In this document: positions 15,940-25,589 of the stretch, piece after piece
How positions within the stretch are numbered: the stretch's first letter is position 1
Layout: every line of letters begins with the position of its first letter
Source of the DNA: Gilvimarinus sp. DA14
GTDB taxonomy: Bacteria > Pseudomonadota > Gammaproteobacteria > Pseudomonadales > Cellvibrionaceae
Reading direction: 5' to 3'
NCBI RefSeq assembly: GCF_024204685.1
Contig: NZ_CP100350.1
Location: 3,436,501-3,500,500 of the forward strand
DNA length: 64,000 nt
Made by a program: the position numbers and the translations under genes
The notes under the pieces: generated by a model
The model's database searches: none
Told to the model about the DNA's origin: nothing
Seen by the model: only the letters and a program-made list of their open reading frames with translations

Positions 15940-16221
15940 TTACTTGAGGGGGCGGCCGCTGGCGGCGTCAATCAGGACTGAGTGAATGCGCCCCGATTGT
16001 TGTAGGAGCTTGACCCGGTAGGCGAGTCGGTTTTTGATTTTTACCTGCTTAATATCAATCACCTTGCCGCCAAAGGTTTTGCTGGCGATTTTACCCGCCT
16101 GAGCAGCGCTGATGGCGCAGGAGATAGGCGTGCTCAGTGGTGGCGACAGCGGGGCGGGGGGCGCGGCTTGGGCACAGACGCAAAATACTGCGGCGAACAC
16201 CGGAATCAGCCATTTGAGCAT
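15940..16221 (-). CDS. Secreted PepSY-domain protein
   Basis: A 93-residue protein: signal peptide of about 19 residues (VFCVCAQA then AP), followed by one PepSY domain (about residues 36-90) with GGKVIDIKQVKI and RIHSVLIDAASG. PepSY domains are thought to be periplasmic inhibitors or regulators of proteases or of kinases. The frame is open farther upstream, but the ATG at 16221 is preceded by AGGTAAC and gives the signal peptide, so it is the better start. Placed 17 bp before the response regulator gene, so a role in tuning the PhoPQ-like pair is a fair inference. Confidence 0.8.
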   Translation of the reverse strand: MLKWLIPVFAAVFCVCAQAAPPAPLSPPLSTPISCAISAAQAGKIASKTFGGKVIDIKQVKIKNRLAYRVKLLQQSGRIHSVLIDAASGRPLK

Positions 16222-16383
16222 TACAGTTACCTGCGAGATAGAGCGATTTATCGGTAAAACGCTATTGTAGTGTCTGCGCTTGTGTTGTGACCAGCGACAG
16301 TCAGGGAGCAATACTGAGCCTGCACGCCTTAACAAAAGCTGAAGCACCCGCTTTGTTCATGGTTTTAAGCACTGTGTTGCAGG

Positions 16384-16389
16384 TATAAT
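16384..16389 (+). promoter_or_regulatory. Predicted -10 element for proA
   Basis: A perfect TATAAT in GCAGGTATAATTGCC lies 35 bp before the proA ATG. The -35 region is weak, so the promoter is a moderate prediction. Confidence 0.4.
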
Positions 16390-16423
16390 TGCCGCAATTT
16401 TCTGCAATTTACACGGGTTTAGC

Positions 16424-17689
16424 ATGTTGGATAAGGTTTCTGTCAAAGAGTATATGGCCCAGGTGGGTATCGACGCGCGCGCCGCGTCGCGATCCCTGGC
16501 TGCTACCAGCACCGGGGTAAAAAACGAAGCCCTGCTGGCAATGGCGCGCGAGCTGGATGCGCACCGCGAACATTTGATGGCCGAAAACGAAAAAGATCTG
16601 GCCGCAGGCCGGGCCAATGGCCTGGACGATGCACTGGTGGATCGCCTGGCGCTCAAGCCTAAAACCATCGATGGCATGATCGAAGGCCTGCGTCAGGTAG
16701 CGGCGCTGCCCGACCCCTGTGGTGAGATTACCGATATGAGCTATCGCCCCAGCGGCATACAGGTGGGGAAAATGCGCGTGCCTTTGGGGGTGGTGGGCAT
16801 TATTTATGAGTCTCGCCCCAATGTGACCATTGATGCCGCGAGCCTGTGTTTAAAGTCGGGCAATGCGGCGATTTTGCGCGGTGGCAGCGAGGCGATCCAT
16901 TCCAATCGCGCCATTGCCGAGTGCATTGGTCGTGGCCTGCGCGAGGCGGGGCTGCCTGAGGCTTGCGTGCAAGTGGTACAAACCACCGATCGCGCCGCTG
17001 TGGGCGAGATGATCACCATGCCTGAGTATGTGGATGTAATCGTACCGCGCGGTGGCAAAGGCCTGATTGAGCGCATCTCGCGCGAAGCCTCAGTACCAGT
17101 GATTAAACACCTTGATGGTATTTGCCACGTTTACATCGATGCCAAGGCCGATCTGGATAAAGCCTTCGCTATTGCTTTTAACGCCAAGACCCATCGCTAC
17201 GGTGTGTGTAACGCCATGGAAACGCTATTGGTCGATGAGACCGTTGCCGCCAGTATTCTGCCCCGTTTAGCCGAAGCTTATGGCGCCGAGGGAGTCGAGT
17301 TGCGTGGTTGTGAGAAAACTCGCGCGATTATCGAGGCAGTAGCGGCCAGCGAAGAAGACTGGGCGACGGAGTATTTGGCGCCGGTGCTGGCCATTCGTGT
17401 GGTTAGCTCTTTGGATGAGGCGATGGACCATATAGCCAAATACAGTTCACAGCACACAGAGTCCATAGTCACCGAAGACTATACCCGCGGACGCCGCTTT
17501 ATCACCGAGGTGGATTCCAGTTCGGTAATGATTAACGCCTCGACCCGCTTTGCCGACGGTTTTGAGTACGGTCTGGGAGCCGAAATCGGGATTTCCACGG
17601 ATAAAATTCACGCCCGAGGCCCAGTGGGGCTGGAAGGGCTGACTTCGCAAAAATGGATCGTGTTTGGCGACGGCCACATTCGCCACTGA
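16424..17689 (+). CDS. proA: Gamma-glutamyl phosphate reductase
   Basis: Second enzyme of proline synthesis: NADPH-dependent reduction of glutamyl-5-phosphate to the semialdehyde. The 421-residue aldehyde dehydrogenase-like protein has the family segments [31 protein letters not shown] and [11 protein letters not shown]. The catalytic cysteine is in [10 protein letters not shown] and the ending is [13 protein letters not shown]. Its TGA overlaps the nadD ATG by one base. Proline synthesis and NAD synthesis are not linked, but this gene order (proA-nadD-rsfS-rlmH) is shared with Pseudomonas. Confidence 0.97.
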   Translation: MLDKVSVKEYMAQVGIDARAASRSLAATSTGVKNEALLAMARELDAHREHLMAENEKDLAAGRANGLDDALVDRLALKPKTIDGMIEGLRQVAALPDPCGEITDMSYRPSGIQVGKMRVPLGVVGIIYESRPNVTIDAASLCLKSGNAAILRGGSEAIHSNRAIAECIGRGLREAGLPEACVQVVQTTDRAAVGEMITMPEYVDVIVPRGGKGLIERISREASVPVIKHLDGICHVYIDAKADLDKAFAIAFNAKTHRYGVCNAMETLLVDETVAASILPRLAEAYGAEGVELRGCEKTRAIIEAVAASEEDWATEYLAPVLAIRVVSSLDEAMDHIAKYSSQHTESIVTEDYTRGRRFITEVDSSSVMINASTRFADGFEYGLGAEIGISTDKIHARGPVGLEGLTSQKWIVFGDGHIRH

Positions 17690-18330
17690 TGCGCCGCAAA
17701 ATTGCTGTTTTTGGCGGTACCTTTAATCCGATTCATCACGGGCATTTGCGTCTGGCTTTGGATCTGGTGCAGCAGGTTGGGTTTGACCAAATGCGCATGG
17801 TGCCCTGCCATATTCCCATGCACCGGGAAGACCCCAGTGTGGCCAGCCGTCGCCGTGCGCGCATGGTGGAACTGGCTATTGCCGACAGCCCAACCCTGAC
17901 TCTGGACACCCGCGAGCTGGAGCGGGGCAGCGCTTCTTATTCCGTGGACACCCTGGCAGAGCTGCGCGCCGAACAGGGTGAAGATGCCTCTATTGCCCTG
18001 ATTATGGGACTGGATGCTTACCAGGGATTAATGCGCTGGCACCGCTGGGACGAGCTGCTGCAGTTAGGACACCTAGTGGTGGTGGATCGGCCCGGCTATC
18101 AAATGCCCGCCAGCGGTGAGCTGGCGCAGTTTGATTGCGAGCATCGTGCAGCGGTAAAGGTTCTGGATCAGGCCAGCGCGGGTTTTGTGGTGCATTTGGA
18201 TATTCGCGCTCTGGATATCAGCGCCACCGAAATTCGTAATCTTACCGCACAAGGGTTATCGACCCGATACCTGTTACCGGAAACCGTGCGCCGCTATATT
18301 GCTGAGCGCGGACTCTATGGGGCGGGCTGA
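17689..18330 (+). CDS. nadD: Nicotinate-nucleotide adenylyltransferase
   Basis: Joins nicotinate mononucleotide and ATP to give deamido-NAD. The nucleotidyltransferase signature is intact: GGTFNPIHHGHLRLA at the N-terminus with the HxGH motif, and ISATEIR near the C-terminus. The frame extends 12 codons upstream into proA, but the ATG at 17689 gives the normal N-terminus ([12 protein letters not shown]) and overlaps the proA stop, so I use it. Product 213 residues, the usual size. Confidence 0.97.
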   Translation: MRRKIAVFGGTFNPIHHGHLRLALDLVQQVGFDQMRMVPCHIPMHREDPSVASRRRARMVELAIADSPTLTLDTRELERGSASYSVDTLAELRAEQGEDASIALIMGLDAYQGLMRWHRWDELLQLGHLVVVDRPGYQMPASGELAQFDCEHRAAVKVLDQASAGFVVHLDIRALDISATEIRNLTAQGLSTRYLLPETVRRYIAERGLYGAG

Positions 18331-18376
18331 TTGTGTTGACAACATTTTTATTTTTGATTTTACAGATAGGTAACTC

Positions 18377-18718
18377 ATGACCGAGCAAGTAATGCCAATT
18401 TTGTTAGAGGCGCTGGACGATTTGAAAGCGAAAGACGTGCAGCAGGTGGATGTGCGCGGTAAAAGCGATGTGATGGATACTCTGCTGATCGCTTCTGGTA
18501 CCTCCAAGCGCCATGTTAAATCCCTCGCGGGCAACGCCGTTGAAGACGCAAAAAAGGCTGGTTTTCAGCCTCTGGGGGTTGAGGGGCTCGAAGGTGGTGA
18601 GTGGGTGCTGGTGGATTTTGGCGATATCGTATTGCACGTGATGATGCCCGAGACGCGCGAATTTTATGATCTGGAAAAACTCTGGTCGGTGGAACCGGCG
18701 GGACGTTCTGCGGACTAA
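18377..18718 (+). CDS. rsfS: Ribosomal silencing factor RsfS
   Basis: Binds ribosomal protein uL14 on the 50S subunit and blocks joining with 30S when nutrients are short. The 113-residue length and the segments [27 protein letters not shown] and [16 protein letters not shown] are characteristic. A TTGACA lies at 18336-18341, but no good -10 stands at the right distance, so separate transcription is uncertain. The stop overlaps the rlmH start (TAATG). Confidence 0.97.
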   Translation: MTEQVMPILLEALDDLKAKDVQQVDVRGKSDVMDTLLIASGTSKRHVKSLAGNAVEDAKKAGFQPLGVEGLEGGEWVLVDFGDIVLHVMMPETREFYDLEKLWSVEPAGRSAD

Positions 18719-19188
18719 TGCGAGTTAAATTGCTGGCGGTAGGCACGCGCATGCCCGCCTGGGTTCAAGAAGGTTACGGCGAATACGCCAAGCGTTTGCC
18801 GAAGGGCGATATGCCGGTTGAGTTGGTCGAGCTGCCTCTAGGGGCGCGCGGTAAGAACAGTGATGTTAATCGCGCGATGGAAAAAGAAGGTGAGGCCATG
18901 TTGGCGGCTATCGGCCGCAGTGACCGGGTGATAGCCCTTGAGGTAACAGGCCGCAACTGGAGCACCGAGCAACTGGCGGGCAAGCTTGAAGACTGGCGTA
19001 TGGACGGACGCGATGTGTGCTTATTGGTAGGCGGCCCAGACGGCCTGGCACCGGCGGCGCTGGCGCGGGCCGATGAGCGCTGGTCACTGTCGGCGCTGAC
19101 CCTGCCGCACCCGATTGTGCGCGTGCTGCTAATGGAGCAGCTTTACCGAGCCTGGACAGTTATCAACCACCATCCGTATCACAAATAA
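18718..19188 (+). CDS. rlmH: 23S rRNA pseudouridine1915 N3-methyltransferase
   Basis: A small SPOUT methyltransferase of 156 residues, acting on pseudouridine 1915 in helix 69 of 23S rRNA. The knot-forming C-terminal segments [16 protein letters not shown] and [25 protein letters not shown] are intact, and it ends in NHHPYHK as the family does. It starts inside the rsfS stop codon, so both ribosome genes are translationally coupled. It is followed after 21 bp by mrdA. Confidence 0.98.
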   Translation: MRVKLLAVGTRMPAWVQEGYGEYAKRLPKGDMPVELVELPLGARGKNSDVNRAMEKEGEAMLAAIGRSDRVIALEVTGRNWSTEQLAGKLEDWRMDGRDVCLLVGGPDGLAPAALARADERWSLSALTLPHPIVRVLLMEQLYRAWTVINHHPYHK

Positions 19189-19209
19189 CAAGACCTGTTG
19201 TAAGTCTCT

Positions 19210-21072
19210 ATGTCCGAAGCGCGTCAATTTAAAGATCACCACCGCGAAGCCAGGCTGTTTTTCGCCCGCGCAATCCTCGCCGGATTGGTGATTGTCGCAC
19301 TGACGGCGCTGTTAGTGGTGCGCTATTACTCGCTGCAGGTTACTCATCACGAAGACTATGTTACCCAGTCGGATCGCAACCGGGTGCATGTTCTTCCTAT
19401 TCCGCCCACCCGTGGGCTTATTTATGATCGCAATGGCGAGTTGCTGGCGGAAAACCGCGCCAGTTACACCCTTTCCATTGTCCAGGAGCGGGTCGACGAC
19501 CTCGGGCTCACCCTTGCGGTGCTGGGTGAGCTGGTGGACATTTCACCCAATGACATTGAAAAATTTAACGACCAGCTGCGTCAGCGTCGTCGTCCGTTTG
19601 ATGCGGTCCCTCTGAGGTATAACCTTACCGAAGAAGAAATTGCCGGCTTGGCGGTGAACGAGTTTCGCCTGGATGGGGTAGAGGTACACGCCCAGCTGGT
19701 GCGTCACTACACGCACGGCGAATTGTTTGCACACACCATCGGTTACGTGGGGCGTATTAACGAGCGCGAGCTGGCCAGCTTCAACGAGGAGCAATATCAG
19801 GCCTACGCCGGTACCCACTCGATTGGTAAAAATGGGCTGGAGCGCTCTTACGAGTCAGACCTGCTTGGGGAAGTGGGTTATCAGAACGTTGAAACTAACG
19901 CCCGCGGCCGGGTGTTGCGGGTGCTGGAAAGCGGCGACCCTAAGCCCGGTAAAGACTTGGTCTTGCACCTGGACACTAATCTGCAACGAAAAGCGTTTGA
20001 GGCTCTCGAAGGGCATCGCGGCGCTGTGGTGGCGATCGACGTGAAAACCGGCGGTGTGCTGGCAGCGGTTAGTGCCCCCAGCTTTGACGCCAATTTATTT
20101 GTCACGGGCATCAGTTTTAAAGACTACCGCGAATTGAATCAATCGCGGGATTTGCCGCTGTTTAACCGTTTCCTGCAAGGCCAGTATCCACCTGGGTCTA
20201 CGGTCAAGCCAGTGATTGCCATGGCGGGGTTGCACTACGACATTGTGACTCCAGAGTACAGTGTTTACGACCCGGGCTTTTATCGCCTGCCTAACAGTAG
20301 TCGCCTGTATCGCGACTGGAAGCGGCGCGGTCATGGTACCAAGGTGGATTTAAAACAGGCGATTGCCGAATCCTGCGATACCTACTTTTACGACCTGGGG
20401 CACAATATGGGCATCGATAAAATGCATGCCTTTGGCTATCAGTTCGGTATGGGCGAGCGAACCGGTGTCGACGTGCCCAATGAGCGCCGGGGCATCTGGC
20501 CTTCGCGCGATTGGAAGCGCGGTGCCCGTGGCCAGCCCTGGTACCCGGGCGACAGCCTTAATGTCGCCATTGGCCAGGGGGATGTGTTGGCCACCCCCAT
20601 GCAGCTTGGGGTGATGGTGGCCACCCTGGCCAGCCGCGGCGAACACTATAAGCCCCATATGGTGGCCAGTGTGGGCGGCGAGCCCGTAGCGCCCGAACTG
20701 ATCAACCAGGTTCAGGTCGAGGGGGCTCACTGGGATTCCATACTTGAAGCTATGAAAGAAGTCGTGCATGGCACTCGCGGCACCGCCCGGCGCATCGGCC
20801 AGGGCGCCGAGTATCAAATGGCAGGCAAAACCGGCACCGCTCAAGTGGTCGCCATCGCCCAGGGCGAGGAATATGACTCGGAGGCCCTGAGCGAGCGCAA
20901 CCGCGATCACGCGCTCTTTGTGGGCTTCGCTCCCTTTGATGATCCGCGCATTGCGGTGGCGGTGTTGGTAGAAAATGCCGAGTCCGGTTCAGGGGCTGCG
21001 GCGCCTGTTGCTCGCAAGGTTTTTGACGCCTGGCTGGTGGGTGAAGATAACGCGCAACAGGGGAGCGACTAA
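19210..21072 (+). CDS. mrdA: Penicillin-binding protein 2 (elongation transpeptidase)
   Basis: The class B transpeptidase of the rod complex, cross-linking glycan strands made by RodA. A single N-terminal membrane helix (about 21-38) anchors it in the inner membrane. The non-penicillin-binding pedestal follows, then the transpeptidase domain: nucleophile S330 in STVK, SCD motif near 374, and KTG in MAGKTGTAQ near 541. At 620 residues it is of usual length. Its TAA overlaps the rodA ATG, keeping the two partners stoichiometric. Confidence 0.98.
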   Translation: MSEARQFKDHHREARLFFARAILAGLVIVALTALLVVRYYSLQVTHHEDYVTQSDRNRVHVLPIPPTRGLIYDRNGELLAENRASYTLSIVQERVDDLGLTLAVLGELVDISPNDIEKFNDQLRQRRRPFDAVPLRYNLTEEEIAGLAVNEFRLDGVEVHAQLVRHYTHGELFAHTIGYVGRINERELASFNEEQYQAYAGTHSIGKNGLERSYESDLLGEVGYQNVETNARGRVLRVLESGDPKPGKDLVLHLDTNLQRKAFEALEGHRGAVVAIDVKTGGVLAAVSAPSFDANLFVTGISFKDYRELNQSRDLPLFNRFLQGQYPPGSTVKPVIAMAGLHYDIVTPEYSVYDPGFYRLPNSSRLYRDWKRRGHGTKVDLKQAIAESCDTYFYDLGHNMGIDKMHAFGYQFGMGERTGVDVPNERRGIWPSRDWKRGARGQPWYPGDSLNVAIGQGDVLATPMQLGVMVATLASRGEHYKPHMVASVGGEPVAPELINQVQVEGAHWDSILEAMKEVVHGTRGTARRIGQGAEYQMAGKTGTAQVVAIAQGEEYDSEALSERNRDHALFVGFAPFDDPRIAVAVLVENAESGSGAAAPVARKVFDAWLVGEDNAQQGSD

Positions 21073-22217
21073 TGCCTCATCAGGATTTTCTCCGCCGTCT
21101 GCCGGAATCGGACCGCTCGCTACGCAAACGCGATAGATTGCAGCAGCGTTTGCACATTGATTTTTGGCTGCTGCTGCTGCTGCTGATTATTTCCGCCGGT
21201 GGCCTGGTGGTTCTGTTTAGTGCCAGCGATCAATCCATGACCACCATTAAGCGCCAGGGCATTTACTTTTTAATCGCCTACATAGCCATGTTTATGGTGG
21301 CGCAGGTGCCAGTGCACTTTATGCGGCGCATGGCGCCCTGGGCTTACGTAGTGGGGGTGGGGTTATTAATCGCTGTGATTTTTGTCGGTGTCGGTGCTAA
21401 AGGTGCGCAGCGTTGGCTGAGCTTGGGCGGCTTTCGCTTTCAGCCCTCTGAATTTATGAAGCTCGCCATGCCCATTGCCATTGCAGCCTACCTGGGGCAA
21501 AGGCACTTGCCGCCGGTGTTTAAGCATGTATTTTTCACTTTGGTACTGGTGGCGATTCCGGTGGTGCTGATTATTAAGCAGCCGGACTTAGGTACTTCTA
21601 TTTTGGTGGCGGCCTCGGGCCTAATGGTGCTGTTTTTTGCCGGTTTATCCTGGCGCTATATTTTTGCCGCTGTCGCGGCTTTATTGGCGAGCCTCTGGCC
21701 TCTGTGGCAGTTTGTGCTGCACGATTATCAAAAAAAGCGCGTCTTAACTCTACTCAACCCCGAGGCCGACCGCTTGGGGGCTGGCTGGAATATTATCCAG
21801 TCGAAAACCGCTATCGGCTCGGGTGGTGTACCGGGCAAAGGTTGGCTGCAGGGTACCCAGTCGCACCTGGATTTTTTGCCCGAAGGGCATACGGATTTTA
21901 TTATCGCTGTGCTCGCCGAAGAGTTTGGCCTGATCGGTGTGCTTACTTTACTGGGGCTTTATGTGCTGGTGGTGCTGCGCGGTCTGACCATCGCCATTCG
22001 TGCCCAGGAGAGTTTTGGCCGTTTGCTGGCCGCCAGTCTTACCCTGACCTTTTTTGTCTATGTATTTGTTAATGTCGGTATGGTATCGGGCCTGCTGCCA
22101 GTGGTGGGTGTGCCGCTGCCGTTGGTAAGCCAGGGGGGAACGTCGATCGTCACCCTGATGACGGGCTTTGGTATATTGATGGCCATAGCCACAGAGCGCC
22201 GCAAGGTTATTCGTTAA
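21072..22217 (+). CDS. mrdB: Rod shape-determining glycosyltransferase RodA
   Basis: A SEDS-family peptidoglycan polymerase of the elongasome, also called rodA. The 381 residues form about ten membrane helices. The family motifs are clear: KGAQRWLSLGGFRFQPSEFMKLA, the catalytic-loop region with HLDFLPEGHTDFIIAVLAEEFG, and the closing PLPLVSQGGTSIVTLM. It works with PBP2, encoded just before it with a 1-bp overlap, and precedes the wall hydrolase mltB. Confidence 0.98.
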   Translation: MPHQDFLRRLPESDRSLRKRDRLQQRLHIDFWLLLLLLIISAGGLVVLFSASDQSMTTIKRQGIYFLIAYIAMFMVAQVPVHFMRRMAPWAYVVGVGLLIAVIFVGVGAKGAQRWLSLGGFRFQPSEFMKLAMPIAIAAYLGQRHLPPVFKHVFFTLVLVAIPVVLIIKQPDLGTSILVAASGLMVLFFAGLSWRYIFAAVAALLASLWPLWQFVLHDYQKKRVLTLLNPEADRLGAGWNIIQSKTAIGSGGVPGKGWLQGTQSHLDFLPEGHTDFIIAVLAEEFGLIGVLTLLGLYVLVVLRGLTIAIRAQESFGRLLAASLTLTFFVYVFVNVGMVSGLLPVVGVPLPLVSQGGTSIVTLMTGFGILMAIATERRKVIR

Positions 22218-22228
22218 GGAGTGAGTGG

Positions 22229-23230
22229 GTGAAAAGAACAATAATTGGCAGCTGGCTGTTGGTGATGTGGTTGAGTGCTAGTGCCGTGCCAGCGCTGGCC
22301 GATTATCGTGAGCATGCCGAGACGCAAAAGTTTATCGATAAAATGGTGAACGAGCACGGTTTTGAGCGCGCCAACTTAGAAGCTTTATTCGCCAATACCG
22401 AAAGGCAAGAGCGCATTTTAGAGTTGATTGCCCGACCGGCGGAAAAAACCAAAAGTTGGGCTGATTATCGCAAGATTTTTATTCAGGACAAACGCATCAG
22501 CGACGGGGTTAAATTTTGGCAAGAGAACCGCAATGCGCTGGCCCGCGCCGAGCAGGTTTATGGCGTACCCGCTGAGTACATTGTCGCCATTATCGGTGTG
22601 GAAACTCTCTACGGGCGGGTCACCGGATCTTACCGGGTGATGGACGCGCTCAGCACTCTCGCATTTGATTACCCGCCGCGCAGCCCGTTTTTTACCAAAG
22701 AGCTGGAAAACTACCTCATTTTAATGCGCGAGCACGGCAAGGACCCGCTGATTAACAAAGGCTCTTACGCCGGAGCCATGGGCTATGGTCAGTTTATGCC
22801 ATCCAGTTACCGTCACTATGCGGTGGATTTTGACGGCGACGACTGGCCCGATATCTGGAATAACACGACTGACGCCATCGGCAGTGTTGCCAACTATTTT
22901 AAGCAGCATGGTTGGCAGCGCGGCGACTTTGTTACGGTGCGGGTGCGGCCTCCGGCTGAGATTGGCGATTTGCCCAGCCCCATTAATAAACCCGAGCAAA
23001 CGGTTCCCGATTGGCAAAAGGCCGGTTTTACCCCAGTGCAATCTGTTCCCGCCGAAGCCCCGGCCGTGGTTGTTCGCCTGGATGGCGCCTTGGGGGATGA
23101 GTACTGGCTGAGCTTTATCAATTTTTATGTGATTACCCGCTATAACCGCAGCGCTATGTACGCTATGGCCGTGCATCAGTTGGCACAGGCTATTTATCGC
23201 GCAGCCGATTTGGCGCAAGGAGACGATTGA
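22229..23230 (+). CDS. mltB: Lytic murein transglycosylase B
   Basis: Cuts the MurNAc-GlcNAc bond of peptidoglycan with formation of 1,6-anhydro-MurNAc. The catalytic glutamate is E125 in IIGVETLYGR, and GAMGYGQFMPSSYRHYAVDFDGDDWPDIW is the family segment. The start is GTG at 22229, behind AAGGAGTG. The N-terminus has a Sec signal peptide ending PALA but no cysteine, so unlike E. coli MltB this protein is probably soluble in the periplasm rather than a lipoprotein. Its stop overlaps the rlpA start. Confidence 0.96.
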   Translation: MKRTIIGSWLLVMWLSASAVPALADYREHAETQKFIDKMVNEHGFERANLEALFANTERQERILELIARPAEKTKSWADYRKIFIQDKRISDGVKFWQENRNALARAEQVYGVPAEYIVAIIGVETLYGRVTGSYRVMDALSTLAFDYPPRSPFFTKELENYLILMREHGKDPLINKGSYAGAMGYGQFMPSSYRHYAVDFDGDDWPDIWNNTTDAIGSVANYFKQHGWQRGDFVTVRVRPPAEIGDLPSPINKPEQTVPDWQKAGFTPVQSVPAEAPAVVVRLDGALGDEYWLSFINFYVITRYNRSAMYAMAVHQLAQAIYRAADLAQGDD

Positions 23231-24069
23231 CCGTGACACCTAAGCCCTACAACCGTTTATGTTTTTATCTGCTTTGGCTGTTCGCGGCCGCCGCTGTCAT
23301 CTCCTGCTCGTCTAAAAAGCCTGCCAGCTCGTCGCGTTATCACATTGAGCAGGACGTCGGACCGGATAAACCCATTGATATGTCTCATGTACCGGACGCT
23401 GTGCCGCGCGTGGAGCCTCGCACCCGCGCGGGCAATAAAAACCCCTATACCGTATTGGGCAAAACCTATTACCTGATCGAGGACGAAAGCGACTATAAAG
23501 AGCGGGGCAGGGCGTCCTGGTACGGCAAAAAGTTTCACGGCCACAAAACCTCCAACGGCGAGGTTTACGATATGTATGGTATGACCGCAGCGCACAAAAC
23601 TTTGCCTATTCCCTCTTATGTTCGCGTCACTCATCTGGAAAATGGCCGCAGTGTGGTGGTGCGGGTGAATGATAGGGGGCCGTTTCACGAGGGACGTATT
23701 ATTGATCTGAGTTACGCCGCCGCCCAGCGTTTGGGAATCACCCAGACGGGGACCGGACCGGTTGAAGTTGCGATTGTGATGCCGGGGGATACTCCGCCGC
23801 CGCCGTTGAAGCCTGATGATCGACCCGCGAGTCAATCCGACGGTATTTATTTGCAAGTGGGGGCGTTCAGTTCTGCTTCCAGTGCTCGCGCCCTGAAAGA
23901 CAAGGTGGCCTCCGCAACAGGCGAGCGGGTATTTATCAGTGAATTTTTAGCGGCTCGACCACTCTACAGAGTGCGTATTGGTCCGCTTGCCGATCAGCAG
24001 GCTGTGAATCGCGTGCGCGCACGCTTGCCTCAGGCTGGTGTATATTCCAGCCACACCGTGCAAGACTGA
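23227..24069 (+). CDS. rlpA: Septal ring lytic transglycosylase RlpA
   Basis: An outer membrane lipoprotein that, in Pseudomonas, cleaves denuded glycan strands at the septum. A lipobox near residue 25 (AAVISC) follows the signal helix. The double-psi beta-barrel domain (about 90-185) carries RASWYGKKFHGHKTSNGEVYDM and VRVNDRGPFHEGRIIDLS with the expected aspartate. A C-terminal SPOR domain (about 203-278) binds denuded peptidoglycan. The start is TTG at 23227, overlapping the mltB stop; GTG at 23233 is an alternative. Length 280 fits. Confidence 0.95.
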   Translation: MTVTPKPYNRLCFYLLWLFAAAAVISCSSKKPASSSRYHIEQDVGPDKPIDMSHVPDAVPRVEPRTRAGNKNPYTVLGKTYYLIEDESDYKERGRASWYGKKFHGHKTSNGEVYDMYGMTAAHKTLPIPSYVRVTHLENGRSVVVRVNDRGPFHEGRIIDLSYAAAQRLGITQTGTGPVEVAIVMPGDTPPPPLKPDDRPASQSDGIYLQVGAFSSASSARALKDKVASATGERVFISEFLAARPLYRVRIGPLADQQAVNRVRARLPQAGVYSSHTVQD

Positions 24070-24125
24070 CGGGCCCCTTTGGGGTAAGATAAATTTTGTT
24101 GTCCACTAACCAGATTAGATAATCC

Positions 24126-25274
24126 ATGTTTGCCAAATTATTTGCCGTTCTCGGGGGGCTCGCCCTCGCTTTTTCCGCCAGTGCTCAACAAGTGCTGATC
24201 CCCGCTCCGCCGCAGTTGGCGGCCAGTGCCTATTTATTGCTGGACGCCGAAACCGGTAAGGTTCTGGTTGAGCACAATGCCGATGAGCAATTGCCCCCGG
24301 CAAGTTTGACCAAAATGATGACCAGCTACATCGTCACCCACGAGCTGGAGCAGGGCCGGTTGAGTGAGCAGGATCTGGTGAATATCAGTGTGCAGGCCTG
24401 GCAAATGGGCGGCTCAAAAATGTTTGTGCGTGAGGGCACCCAAGTACCGGTAATGGATTTGCTGCGCGGCGTGATTATCCAATCGGGTAATGACGCCAGT
24501 GTGGCGCTGGCCGAGCATGTGGCCGGCGGTGAAGACGCCTTTGCCGATGTGATGAATCAAACCGCTAGCATGCTGGGGATGAAAAATACCCATTATGTTA
24601 ACTCTACCGGCTGGCCCGCCGAGGGGCACCTGACCACCGCCCGCGACCTGGCGATTCTGGCTAAAGCAATAATCGAAGATCACCCACAGTACTATCCCTT
24701 GTATGCGGAAAAATATTACGAGTACAACGGTATTAATCAGCCTAACCGTAACCGGTTGTTGTTTCGCGACGAGTCTGTGGACGGCCTGAAAACCGGTCAC
24801 ACCGAAGCGGCGGGGTACTGTTTAGTTGCCTCGGCTAATCGCGGCGATATGCGTCTGATCTCAGTGGTTATGGGTACCAGCAGTGAAAACTCCCGCGCCG
24901 CCGAAACGCAAAAGTTACTCGCATATGGCTTCCGTTATTTTGAGAACACCACGGTTTATCGCGCCGGTGAAGCCCTGGAAACCGCGCGTATCTGGTACGG
25001 CCGCTCCGACCAGGTGTCTCTGTCGGTGGCAGAAGACATTCGCCTGACCATACCACGCGGCAGTCGCGGCAGCATTGAAGCCAACCTACAGTTAGCCGAT
25101 ACCTTGAAAGCGCCTGTTAGTGCGGGCCAGCAGCTCGGGACGGTAACTCTGACCCTCAACGGCGAGGTTCTGGCTGAAGTGCCTGCGGTAGCTGTGAATG
25201 CGGTGGAAGAGGCTGGCATTTTCGCCCGTCTGATAGACGCCATTAAGCTGTTTATCAAAGGTTTGCTGAGTTAA
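24126..25274 (+). CDS. dacA: D-alanyl-D-alanine carboxypeptidase (PBP5/6 type)
   Basis: Removes the terminal D-alanine from peptidoglycan stem peptides. It has a signal peptide (cut after SASA near residue 20) and the nucleophile S60 in SLTK. SGN follows in IIQSGNDAS, and KTG in LKTGHTEAAGYC. The C-terminal PBP5-type beta domain ends in an amphipathic helix (ARLIDAIKLFIKGLLS) that docks on the inner membrane. At 382 residues it is normal. It follows rlpA after 56 bp in the cell wall gene run. Confidence 0.97.
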   Translation: MFAKLFAVLGGLALAFSASAQQVLIPAPPQLAASAYLLLDAETGKVLVEHNADEQLPPASLTKMMTSYIVTHELEQGRLSEQDLVNISVQAWQMGGSKMFVREGTQVPVMDLLRGVIIQSGNDASVALAEHVAGGEDAFADVMNQTASMLGMKNTHYVNSTGWPAEGHLTTARDLAILAKAIIEDHPQYYPLYAEKYYEYNGINQPNRNRLLFRDESVDGLKTGHTEAAGYCLVASANRGDMRLISVVMGTSSENSRAAETQKLLAYGFRYFENTTVYRAGEALETARIWYGRSDQVSLSVAEDIRLTIPRGSRGSIEANLQLADTLKAPVSAGQQLGTVTLTLNGEVLAEVPAVAVNAVEEAGIFARLIDAIKLFIKGLLS

Positions 25275-25278
25275 GCTC

Positions 25279-25287
25279 TGCTATAAT
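25279..25287 (+). promoter_or_regulatory. Extended -10 promoter before ybeD
   Basis: TGCTATAAT at 25279-25287 is a perfect -10 with the TG extension, right after the dacA stop. It would start a transcript about 25 nt before the ybeD ATG, allowing ybeD-lipB-lipA expression apart from dacA. No good -35 is visible, as is usual for extended -10 promoters. Confidence 0.5.
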
Positions 25288-25316
25288 GCGGCCTGGTTTA
25301 AAGATGACGAGGCCGC

Positions 25317-25589
25317 ATGACACAGCAAGACCCGCCCAAAATTGAGTTCCCTTGCCCCAACTACCCCATCAAAGTGCTGGGTGAGGCTGGCGAAGTGTTA
25401 CAGTCGCTGGTCGTCGAGGTAATGGCCCGGCACGACCCAGACTTCAATGCCGAGCGCATCAGCGTGAAAGACAGTGGCAAAGGCCGCTGGCAGTCGGTAA
25501 CGGTGTTTATCACTGCGACCGGCATTGAGCAGCTTGAAGCTATCCACCAGGATCTACGGGCGCATCCGGCCACTAAAATCGTCCTCTGA
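25317..25589 (+). CDS. ybeD: YbeD/DUF493 family protein
   Basis: A 90-residue protein of the DUF493 family, a small ferredoxin-like (ACT-like) fold of unknown activity found beside lipB across gammaproteobacteria. Family features are [15 protein letters not shown] near the start and the [14 protein letters not shown]-like strand (here [18 protein letters not shown]). The stop overlaps the lipB start (TGATG). A link to lipoate metabolism is suggested only by this conserved position. Confidence 0.93.
   Translation: MTQQDPPKIEFPCPNYPIKVLGEAGEVLQSLVVEVMARHDPDFNAERISVKDSGKGRWQSVTVFITATGIEQLEAIHQDLRAHPATKIVL

Noticed and set aside
20350-20910. 186-codon open frame antisense to mrdA
   Set aside because: Shadow of a well conserved penicillin-binding protein coding region, high GC third positions explain the openness.
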